DNA of 5,008 bases from Gemmatimonadota bacterium (GTDB lineage Bacteria > Latescibacterota > UBA2968 > UBA8231): positions 1 through 5,008 of the forward strand of contig JABHDC010000221.1 of NCBI GenBank assembly GCA_018673255.1, in the 5' to 3' direction. Shown here piece by piece: positions 1-5,008 of this stretch. The position numbers and the translations under genes were made by a program. Position 1 is the stretch's first letter; each line of letters starts with the position of its first letter. Under the pieces are notes generated by a model that was not told the origin of the DNA, did no database searches, and saw only the letters and a list, made by a program, of their open reading frames with translations.

Positions 1-1237
1 CGGTCAGGTGATCCACGTAGCAGGCCCGGGTCGGCTGACGAGGACGCATCTGCACGATGCCATCACCTCGAATGACGGCTGCGTGCCGAGCTTCCACGAT
101 CCCGGCAAACAAGGCGCTGTGGTTCCCATCTTCGACGAGTGCCAAGGTCTCGACCGTGTCCCCCTCAGCCAGAGCAACGTATACGGTGTCGATCCCCTCC
201 GTGCGGTCCTCATCCGGATCCTCCACCTGCAGCATCAGCCGTTGCGGCAGTGCAAAACCACTCGCATCCCCTGAGAGGACCGCGTCATATCCAACCCGGA
301 GAAGTGATCCATCGACCAGTCCCGCCGCCGTGGTACCATCGTCCAGCACGGCCTGGGCCAACCGCAGGGCCGCCGTGGCGGGTGAGCGCTCGTCGGCCAC
401 ACGAAAGGTGAGGCGCAACAGGACAGCGTCACCTGCCAGTGTGTCCACATCCGTCGCCAGGGCGATGCGCAGCGTGTCCTGCCAGTCTTCGCCCTGTGTC
501 ACATGTGCCGCAATCTGCCATGTACTGGTCTGTACCGCCGGCGTCACGGTGACCGGAATCAGCAGCTGTGCATCGAAGATGACGGCAACTTCCGCGGCCA
601 GCAGGCCTGCCCCGTTGCCGCTGACGAGCAGGGGCAGATCCAGTAACTGACCCGGTCGACCAAGCGTATCCGGCAGGGAGAGGGTCGCACCCGGTGGCAG
701 GGGGACGATGGCGGCACCGGGTGTCGGCGTAGAGATCGTGAAGTCAGCCGCGTTGTCCCCAGTATCCGTACCCAGATCGTCACGACTGAGGGACTGTCCA
801 GCTGCCGTGGTAGCGGCTGGCATGCCTTCACCTGCGTTGTGCTCAGCCGCGTCACCGTACTGCAGGGCATCGGCGATCTGGCCGTCCGGGTCGACGAGTC
901 GCACCGCATCCGGGCCATTTTGCCAGTCAACACTGGCGATCAGATCGCGCTGCTCCAGCACCACCCCTGTCGCAGAGGACGTGGCGATCAGAAGCACACC
1001 ATCGGCGGGGATCTCAACATCATCGAGGGGGATACTTCGATAGACCTCACCCGTGCCCCCGTTGACGGCCTCCAGCGACCAGCCATCCAGCCGCAGGCGC
1101 GCCGGGCCGGTCAGTTCAGTGAAGACGTCATCCGGGTCCGTTCCCACGCCATCGTAGAGGATCTCGTGTATTGCCACCTGCGCCAGTGCAGGCGCAGTGA
1201 GGATGAACAACAGAAGCAGGGGGAGCGATCGGCGCAT
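1..1237 (-). CDS. Secreted lamin-tail-domain and cohesin-like protein (3' end outside window)
   Basis: An open frame of 412 codons runs from ATG at 1237 to the left window edge without a stop, so the C-terminus is missing. Residues 1-19 form a signal peptide: MRRS, a leucine-rich core, then ALA before Q20. Residues 21-175 look like a lamin-tail domain (LTD): they open with VAIHEILYDG, then show a GWSLE strand, an IPADGVLLI strand, and a QNGPDAVRLVDPDG turn followed by QSLSR. Residues 180-316 look like a cohesin-type beta-sandwich (LDLPLLVSGNGAGLLAAEVAVIFD). From about 317 a further beta domain starts, with a DPDEDRTEGIDTVYV strand and EDGNHSALFAG, resembling the ETGxNTGxFxG repeats of large bacterial surface proteins. 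The likely role is an extracellular surface or adhesive protein; no catalytic motif is visible. An in-frame TGA lies upstream of the ATG. No clear Shine-Dalgarno precedes the ATG, but the signal peptide supports this start. The domain names come from memory of family patterns, not a search. Confidence 0.85.
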   Translation of the reverse strand, partial: MRRSLPLLLLFILTAPALAQVAIHEILYDGVGTDPDDVFTELTGPARLRLDGWSLEAVNGGTGEVYRSIPLDDVEIPADGVLLIATSSATGVVLEQRDLIASVDWQNGPDAVRLVDPDGQIADALQYGDAAEHNAGEGMPAATTAAGQSLSRDDLGTDTGDNAADFTISTPTPGAAIVPLPPGATLSLPDTLGRPGQLLDLPLLVSGNGAGLLAAEVAVIFDAQLLIPVTVTPAVQTSTWQIAAHVTQGEDWQDTLRIALATDVDTLAGDAVLLRLTFRVADERSPATAALRLAQAVLDDGTTAAGLVDGSLLRVGYDAVLSGDASGFALPQRLMLQVEDPDEDRTEGIDTVYVALAEGDTVETLALVEDGNHSALFAGIVEARHAAVIRGDGIVQMRPRQPTRACYVDHLT

Positions 1238-1276
1238 GGCAGGAATCCGGATGGGGGGAGAGTGGCCCCATCGGCA

Positions 1277-1292
1277 TGCCAATCACGTGCCA
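1277..1292 (-). promoter_or_regulatory. Putative sigma-54 (-24/-12) promoter for the lamin-tail protein gene
   Basis: Read on the minus strand the site is TGGCACG-TGAT-TGGCA. The -24 block matches the consensus TGGCACG exactly. The -12 block matches TTGCA at four of five positions, keeping the essential GC, and GG and GC are separated by the required 10 bases. The predicted start of transcription is near 1266, giving a leader of about 28 bases before the ATG at 1237. Nothing here identifies the activator. Confidence 0.55.
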
Positions 1293-1399
1293 GCTGATTG
1301 AACGTCACGCAAGTGTGGCCACCATCTTGAGATACGTCGGATCTGCCCGCGTCCGGCAGTGTCGGGTGGTGTTACCTGGTTGCCCGGATCTGACGCAAT

Positions 1400-1420
1400 T
1401 GTGACACACGCCTAGTCACA
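1400..1420. repeat. Inverted repeat TGTGAC-N9-GTCACA, possible activator site
   Basis: Two perfect 6-base half-sites, TGTGAC at 1400-1405 and GTCACA at 1415-1420, flank a 9-base spacer. The centre lies about 120 bases upstream of the -24 element at 1286-1292, within the usual range for an enhancer-binding-protein site. It abuts the hairpin at 1425-1460, so it could instead be part of that gene-end structure. The half-sites resemble CRP/FNR half-sites, but the spacer is longer than the CRP spacing of TGTGA-N6-TCACA. Confidence 0.3.
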
Positions 1421-1424
1421 CACA

Positions 1425-1460
1425 GAAGACGGGGGTTCCCGGTTGGGAACCCCCGTCTTC
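1425..1460 (-). terminator. Perfect 16-bp hairpin, likely transcription terminator of the cohesin/dockerin gene
   Basis: GAAGACGGGGGTTCCC at 1425-1440 pairs without mismatch with 1445-1460 around a four-base loop. It lies 65 bases beyond the stop codon of the gene ending at 1526. In the minus-strand transcript the stem closes with GUCUUC followed by UGUGUGUG, a U-containing but interrupted tail. The stem is very strong, but the tail is not a classic U tract. Since no gene is seen on the plus strand nearby, it most likely ends minus-strand transcription, or serves as a 3' stabilising stem. Confidence 0.7.
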
Positions 1461-1525
1461 ATCTGCCTGGAAATCTGGTCTGTGTCCTGCGGCCGGATCC
1501 GTCCTGTCCCGACATACCCGTGGGG

Positions 1526-3367
1526 TCAGCGCAGGAGCAACAACTTCCGCTGGTCGATCCGACCTGGTGTGATCAATTGGATCACGTAGGTACCGGATGC
1601 AACATCATGTCCTCGACGGTCCTTGCCATCCCAGTGGATCTGATGGGTTCCCGCACCCATCGAATCATCGACGAGGTCGACGACGCGCTGACCAGTCAGA
1701 TCGTAGATCGTCAATCTCACATCACCGGCCAGGGACTGGTGAAAGGGAATCTGTGTGCTGCTGTTGAAGGGATTCGGGTGGTTTGGAGACAGTCTCGCCT
1801 GGAATGGATCACCATCCAGGTTTGCCAGGATCTCGATGGCCTTGCCGCGATATCGTGGCGTCATCTGATCGATCAGCGCGAGCATGTCCCACTGCTGTAC
1901 AAGCCCCGAACCATCTATATCATATCGTGGATCTTTGGTGTCCAGATGTCGGAGGACGGCCAGCAGATCGGCCATGTCGACGATGCCATCGCCTTGGACG
2001 TCAGCCGCCTGTCGTCCAAGGCGGTACTCGAATCGAGGCAGTGAAGATGGCGGCAGATCCTCGCCATTGAGACTGGCACGGCGAATATCGATGAGGCTCG
2101 TCGTGCCAGGGACACCGGTTTCCTCGAAATTGATCCGCATCAGATCGGTCGCACCATCGACGGCATCCACACCGGCAAAAGCGACACGCGCGATACCCGG
2201 CTCGTCCAGATTGGTCGCGACCAGGAAGTCATTCCCCAGACCCGTCCGTGCCACACTCGTGGCGTGCAGGACCGTCGGGTCGTAGTGCAGTTCGATGACA
2301 CCGGCCCGCAGGTCGTCGATGTCCGATGCCTGAAGCAGCAGCGATCCGGTCCCGGCCCCAGCCTCACCCGGCACCGGATCGATAGCCAGACTCGGAGCCA
2401 GGGCCGCCAGACGTTTGCCACTACCGGAAGAGGACCAGTCCCCATTCACATCGCCCAGCAGGTAGGCTGTGAGATTCCTGAACTCATCCTGAATCAGCGG
2501 CCGGAATTGCAGTGCCTCCGGATAGAATTGCCAGAAGTCTCCCGCCGGGAATGATGATTCGGAGCCGACGAGCAATCGCAGGATCAGTGCTGCGTCGGTC
2601 GTGCCAATCACCCCATTCCCAGACACGTCGGCAACACGTTGCTGATCCGGTGACAGCCGAATCGCATCGACCAGGGCGCGCAGGATATCGGATGCATCCA
2701 AGGCATCGATCGCACTCAGGTCCGAGGCATCGCGACTCAGGCTTACATCGTAGTCACCGATTTCCATGGGACCGAGCTGGTAGTTTCCCTCGCTGTCCGT
2801 CGTATCCTCCACCGCGGTCTCTCCGGTGGCGGCCAGCACGACGCTCGATACAGCCTGCAGATCCGAATAGTAGAGGACCCAACCCAGGACACTCGCCTCA
2901 CGCACCACGGTGATCGAACCGTGGCTCCGCGTGGCTGTATGATCACCTTCGTCCAAGACCACTGAGGCAATGGTCAGCTGCGTCACCGACCCGGGTGAAC
3001 CGATCACGCGGATCGTCATGTCGATGACGGGCTCAGGGAAGAACGACGTCACGGCATTGGCACCGGCCAGCGCAACGGTCACCCGGCCAGCCGAAATCGT
3101 GCTCTGCAGTGAGAAGTCATGTGTCAGGGAGCCGAGGTCCACGTCAATGATCTGAATGACACTTGGGTCATAGAGAATCGAGACGACTAGGCCGGAGACC
3201 TCATCGACAAATGAGCCACTGAGTCGGACGACGCGTTCCTCGCCCGGGCGGGCCGCAAAGTCGTCGAATATGAGCTGGTTCCCCTGCTGGCCCGTCACCG
3301 GCTGAACGGCAAGTACAACGGCAAGCAGGAGCGCCGCGCGTGTGAAACGCATTCGGCCTCCAAGCAT
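1526..3367 (-). CDS. Secreted cohesin/dockerin multidomain protein with T9SS type A/FlgD-like C-terminal module
   Basis: 613 residues counted from the outer ATG; a second ATG at 3352 (Met6) is equally plausible because both have identical ribosome binding sites. A signal peptide occupies about residues 1-26 (RFTR then AALLLAVVLAV). Residues 31-155 are a cohesin-like domain (LVVSILYDPSVIQI). Residues 160-212 resemble a carboxypeptidase-regulatory/SdrD-B-like fold (DSEGNYQLGPMEIGDYDV). Residues 213-268 form a dockerin: a degenerate first loop, then a calcium loop with D247, S249, N251 and D258. DVNGD at 306-310 looks like another loop start. Residues 325-450 are a second cohesin-like domain (AGVIELHYDPTVLHAT). 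Residues 456-503 are a second dockerin with intact loops D456/Q458/D460/D467 and D483/D485/S487/D494. Residues 526-613 are a sorting or FlgD-like module (LSPNHPNPFNSSTQIPF, then DGKDRRGHDVASGTYV, ending KLLLLR). The protein is probably exported and surface-anchored or assembled by dockerin-cohesin contacts. No enzyme domain is visible. Export through type IX secretion is inferred from the tail alone. Confidence 0.9.
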   Translation of the reverse strand: MLGGRMRFTRAALLLAVVLAVQPVTGQQGNQLIFDDFAARPGEERVVRLSGSFVDEVSGLVVSILYDPSVIQIIDVDLGSLTHDFSLQSTISAGRVTVALAGANAVTSFFPEPVIDMTIRVIGSPGSVTQLTIASVVLDEGDHTATRSHGSITVVREASVLGWVLYYSDLQAVSSVVLAATGETAVEDTTDSEGNYQLGPMEIGDYDVSLSRDASDLSAIDALDASDILRALVDAIRLSPDQQRVADVSGNGVIGTTDAALILRLLVGSESSFPAGDFWQFYPEALQFRPLIQDEFRNLTAYLLGDVNGDWSSSGSGKRLAALAPSLAIDPVPGEAGAGTGSLLLQASDIDDLRAGVIELHYDPTVLHATSVARTGLGNDFLVATNLDEPGIARVAFAGVDAVDGATDLMRINFEETGVPGTTSLIDIRRASLNGEDLPPSSLPRFEYRLGRQAADVQGDGIVDMADLLAVLRHLDTKDPRYDIDGSGLVQQWDMLALIDQMTPRYRGKAIEILANLDGDPFQARLSPNHPNPFNSSTQIPFHQSLAGDVRLTIYDLTGQRVVDLVDDSMGAGTHQIHWDGKDRRGHDVASGTYVIQLITPGRIDQRKLLLLR

Positions 3368-3379
3368 TCGGCCTCCAAG
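3350..3379. repeat. 15-bp perfect tandem duplication carrying a ribosome binding site and start codon
   Basis: The unit CTTGGAGGCCGAATG (minus strand) occurs twice head to tail, at 3365-3379 and 3350-3364, with no mismatch. Each copy holds GGAGG four bases before an ATG, giving start codons at 3367 and 3352. As 15 is a multiple of three, both starts read the same frame, and the upstream start only adds MLGGR before MRFTR. Either start leaves a functional-looking signal peptide. Confidence 0.9.
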
Positions 3380-3506
3380 AAGGTCATAGGGCTGTCAGGA
3401 TGTGGAGAGACGGGGATCACACACCGGTGGGGGCACCAGTTACCCCATGGATAGGGACATTGCCCGGAAACCGCAATCGGTATTTCAGACGTCCATACAT
3501 ATAAAA

Positions 3507-3538
3507 CAGATAATCTGCAGATAATTCGTACGGATAAT
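3507..3538. promoter_or_regulatory. AT-rich segment with three GATAAT repeats, possible operator or promoter region
   Basis: GATAAT occurs at 3509-3514, 3520-3525 and 3533-3538. The first two sit in CAGATAAT copies exactly 11 bases apart. The first two copies also frame a near-palindrome, ATAATCTGCAGATAAT at 3510-3525, with 14 of 16 symmetric positions. The surrounding 3481-3540 is only about 30% GC. It lies between the hsp20 terminator and the secreted-protein gene starting at 3367/3352, so a promoter or regulator site for that gene is likely. I could not settle a specific -35/-10 pair, and there is no good sigma-54 match here. Confidence 0.35.
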
Positions 3539-3554
3539 ATTCAGTGCCATAGAC

Positions 3555-3588
3555 AAAAACGGGCCGGCCACCTTTGGTGGCCGGCCCG
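3555..3588 (-). terminator. Rho-independent terminator of hsp20
   Basis: GGGCCGGCCACC at 3561-3572 pairs perfectly with 3576-3587 around a three-base loop. The pair 3560/3588 extends the stem to 13 bp. On the minus strand the stem is followed by a run of five T at 3559-3555. It lies about 33 bases past the hsp20 stop codon at 3621-3623, so it fits as that gene's terminator and insulates the gene downstream. Confidence 0.9.
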
Positions 3589-3620
3589 AAGACTACGCCG
3601 CTGACGAACGACGGCTGGCG

Positions 3621-4061
3621 TCAGTTGACGTTGATCTCGATCTGTTTTGGCTTGGCCTCTTCCGCCTTCGGTACCGAGATCCGCAGGACGCCATCCTTGT
3701 AGCTCGCGGAGATCTTCTCCGCCTCTACGGCTCGGGGCAGATCGAAGGAGCGACTGAAGGCGCCGAAGCCCCGTTCGACTCGATGCGTGTTCTGTTTCTC
3801 CCCAGGCACTTCGGACTGTTTCTCGCCCTTGATAAGAAGACGATTCTCCAAGACCGTGACCTGTACGTCTTTCTTGTCGACGCCAGGCACTTCTGCGGTC
3901 ACCAGGTACGCTTCCGGGGTCTCGCTGATATCGATGGAAGGGCTCCACGTGCCGGATGCCGGTGCGGTCTTCTGGCCGCCAGTCCAGAGCGTGTCGAAGA
4001 CGTGATCCAGATCGTGGCGCAGACCGGTGAGTTCGGCGGGCTGCCAGTGAATGAGTGCCAT
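3621..4061 (-). CDS. Small heat-shock protein, Hsp20/alpha-crystallin family
   Basis: 146 residues, usual for bacterial Hsp20. These are cytoplasmic, ATP-independent holdase chaperones that bind unfolding proteins and pass them to DnaK/ClpB. After a short N-terminal arm (residues 1-38, MALIHWQPAELTGLRHDL), the alpha-crystallin domain spans about 40-135: PSIDISETPEAYLV opens it, AEVPGVDKKDVQVTV and LENRLLIKGE form its core strands, and ERGFGAFSRSFDLP follows. The signature A-x4-GVL is present (A119, G124-V125-L126, in ASYKDGVLRISVPK). The C-terminal I-x-I anchor is IEI (141-143), next to the last residues. The start at 4061 is preferred over an in-frame ATG at 4100 because AAGGAG stands 8 bases before it and family members commonly begin near MALIxW. 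It is a single-gene unit between a sigma-54-type promoter and an intrinsic terminator. No CIRCE (HrcA) repeat was seen upstream. Confidence 0.97.
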   Translation of the reverse strand: MALIHWQPAELTGLRHDLDHVFDTLWTGGQKTAPASGTWSPSIDISETPEAYLVTAEVPGVDKKDVQVTVLENRLLIKGEKQSEVPGEKQNTHRVERGFGAFSRSFDLPRAVEAEKISASYKDGVLRISVPKAEEAKPKQIEINVN

Positions 4062-4069
4062 GATGATGT

Positions 4070-4075
4070 CTCCTT
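4070..4075 (-). promoter_or_regulatory. Ribosome binding site that fixes the hsp20 start
   Basis: AAGGAG on the minus strand lies 8 bases before ATG at 4061. The in-frame ATG at 4100 has no comparable site, so the shorter protein is the better call. Confidence 0.85.
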
Positions 4076-4129
4076 GCGTGGTCGTGAGCGCCGGCCCCAT
4101 GCCGACAGTTTGTGTTCGCTCACCCGTCT

Positions 4130-4145
4130 TGCAAGGGCCGTGCCA
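4130..4145 (-). promoter_or_regulatory. Near-perfect sigma-54 (-24/-12) promoter for hsp20
   Basis: Read on the minus strand the site is TGGCACG-GCCC-TTGCA. It matches all twelve defined positions of the sigma-54 consensus, with the required 10 bases between GG (-24) and GC (-12). The predicted transcript starts near 4119, leaving a leader of about 58 bases that contains the AAGGAG ribosome binding site. Sigma-54 promoters need an ATP-dependent enhancer-binding activator, normally bound 80-150 bases upstream; the inverted repeat at 4223-4264 lies at that distance. Confidence 0.8.
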
Positions 4146-4222
4146 GGTACGCTACCAGGGAGTTGCCGAGCGCACGACCAACAGAAACGTGTCAAATTGG
4201 CACCTCTGGAACCGTATGACAG

Positions 4223-4264
4223 CGCCATATGCAGACATTTCGCTCCATATCTGCCATAATGGCG
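4223..4264 (-). terminator. Imperfect stem-loop directly after the CBS gene stop; terminator-like or activator site
   Basis: CGCCATATGCAGACAT (4223-4238) is complementary to 4247-4264 around an 8-base loop. The minus-strand transcript can form 16 pairs, one of them G-U, with two single-base bulges. The stem begins one base past the TAA at 4266-4268. There is no U tract after it, so it is not a classic intrinsic terminator. The G-U pair works only in the minus-strand RNA, which favours an RNA role. However, its position about 80-120 bases upstream of the hsp20 -24 element also suits an enhancer-binding site. Confidence 0.5.
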
Positions 4265-4265
4265 T

Positions 4266-5008
4266 TTATTCCTTCGCTCGCTGGGCGTCCTGGCGTTCCT
4301 GAGAGAGCTGTCGACGTCGATGCGCCAGTTCGCGCATATCGATCGCTGGATCGAATTCATCGACAATCTCCGTCCCGAGAATCTCCTCCAGGACATCTTC
4401 CAGCGTCACCAGCCCTGCCAGTCCCCCATACTCGTCGATCACCATCATCAGGTGCTGGCCGGTCTCCTGGAATCGTCGCAGGAGTCGGTCGACGGTGAGA
4501 GAATCGGCAACGAATTCAACTGGACGCATCATCTCGTCCAACCGCCGCGCCCACGCATCCTGCGCCATCGCCGTGAGCACATCACGGCGGTGTACCATGC
4601 CGATTACATCATCGCCGTCTTTGTCGAAGACGGGCACACGCGAATGATCGAAGGTCTGTTCCTTGTCGCGCACTTCCTTGATCGTCAATCCTGCATTCAT
4701 TGAGTAGACGACGGTCCGCGGCGTCATGATATCCCGCGTTGTCTTGTCTTCCAGGGACAGGATGTTCTCGATCACATCGGCTTCCCCCGCCTCCAGGGCG
4801 CCGCTCTTCCGGCCCATCCTGGCCATGACGAGGATCTCTTCATCTGACACCTCGTCCTCTCGTCCACGAGCCATCAGCCGTGTGACCCCGCCGGTGAGCC
4901 AGATCAGTGGACGGAAGATGAAGATCATCACCAGCAGTGGCCGACTGATGGCCGGTGCCAGCGCTCGGCTGTAGATGACACCTGCCGTCTTCGGGATGAC
5001 CTCCGAGA
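4266..5008 (-). CDS. DUF21/CNNM (CorC/HlyC-like) membrane protein with two CBS domains (5' end outside window)
   Basis: 246 residues are visible and the reading frame is open to the right edge, so the true start lies outside. A GTG at 4931 is internal, because the preceding in-frame codons read SEVIPKTAGVIYSR, the conserved end of the DUF21/CNNM transmembrane domain (usually GE-x-x-PK). A hydrophobic segment follows at visible residues about 24-40 (LLVMIFIFRPLIWLTGG). The acidic linker SLEDKTTRDIMTPR leads into CBS domain 1 (about 93-148; HSRVPVFDKDGDDVIGMVHRRDVL). CBS domain 2 spans about 158-214 (FQETGQHLMMVIDEYGGLAGLVTLEDVLEEI). Family members are inner-membrane proteins tied to Mg2+/Co2+ export or resistance, with CBS pairs sensing adenine nucleotides. 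The protein stops soon after CBS2 with a charged tail (RRRQLSQERQDAQRAKE). It therefore lacks the C-terminal CorC_HlyC domain of full-length homologues, as some shorter family members do. It is probably not cotranscribed with hsp20. Confidence 0.93.
   Translation of the reverse strand, partial: SEVIPKTAGVIYSRALAPAISRPLLVMIFIFRPLIWLTGGVTRLMARGREDEVSDEEILVMARMGRKSGALEAGEADVIENILSLEDKTTRDIMTPRTVVYSMNAGLTIKEVRDKEQTFDHSRVPVFDKDGDDVIGMVHRRDVLTAMAQDAWARRLDEMMRPVEFVADSLTVDRLLRRFQETGQHLMMVIDEYGGLAGLVTLEDVLEEILGTEIVDEFDPAIDMRELAHRRRQLSQERQDAQRAKE

Noticed and set aside
57..650. Plus-strand open frame of 197 codons
   Set aside because: It is opposite the lamin-tail protein; the translation is low-complexity Ser/Ala/Arg-rich, typical of an antisense shadow.
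1312..1328. TGGCCACACTTGC as a sigma-54 site
   Set aside because: The spacing between GG and GC is 8 bases instead of 10, so the polymerase could not recognise it in the normal way.
1520..2044. Plus-strand open frame of 174 codons
   Set aside because: It lies wholly opposite the well-supported secreted protein gene, has no recognisable domain, and reflects GC-rich codon bias on the other strand.
3433..3447. Possible sigma-54 promoter before the cohesin/dockerin gene
   Set aside because: GG-N10-GC spacing is met, but only about six of twelve consensus positions match.
3783..4259. Plus-strand open frame of 158 codons across hsp20
   Set aside because: It is antisense to a clear Hsp20 gene and its promoter, and its translation shows no family features.
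4062..4265. CIRCE (HrcA) operator upstream of hsp20
   Set aside because: No TTAGCACTC-N9-GAGTGCTAA-like repeat is present; GAGTGC near 4054 is inside the coding region and has no partner.
4266..4931. CBS protein starting at GTG 4931
   Set aside because: The frame continues upstream with conserved DUF21 sequence to the window edge, so this GTG is an internal valine codon.

Overview
The window carries four protein genes, all on the minus strand. The two outer genes run off the ends, and the gene-free gaps are about 200 to 290 bases long. Gene bodies are GC-rich; one stretch around 3481-3540 is only about 30% GC. The protein at 1526-3367 ends in a PNPFN-type C-terminal module (type IX secretion sorting / FlgD-like fold). 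It also combines cohesin-like and dockerin-like segments in one secreted chain. This combination is typical of high-GC, mostly uncultured lineages around the Fibrobacteres-Chlorobi-Bacteroidetes group (Latescibacterota, Eisenbacteria and KSB1-like phyla). That placement is inferred from protein style only; there is no rRNA or marker gene here.

Layout in transcription order, from high to low coordinates. (1) 5008-4266: the C-terminal part of a DUF21/CNNM (CorC-HlyC-like) membrane protein with two CBS domains, ending in a stem-loop directly after its stop. (2) 4061-3621: a small heat-shock protein (Hsp20). It has a strong ribosome binding site, a near-perfect sigma-54 promoter (TGGCACG-N4-TTGCA) and a strong intrinsic terminator. 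(3) 3367-1526: a 613-residue secreted multidomain protein (cohesin-like, regulatory-like beta domain, dockerin, cohesin-like, dockerin, C-terminal sorting module). Its start region is a perfect 15-bp tandem duplication that doubles both the Shine-Dalgarno sequence and the ATG. It is followed by a 16-bp perfect hairpin. (4) 1237-1: the first 412 residues of a secreted protein with a lamin-tail domain, a cohesin-like domain and the start of a beta-sandwich repeat. A second sigma-54-type element lies just upstream of it.

Terminators or promoters separate the genes, so this looks like four independent transcription units rather than an operon. The two secreted proteins are the only pair with an apparent functional link: both are extracellular or surface proteins with cohesin-like folds, and one carries dockerins. 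The most notable signals are the two sigma-54 elements, the duplicated start site and the cohesin/dockerin alternation. I found no mobile element, CRISPR array, tRNA, rRNA or clearly new multi-gene system.
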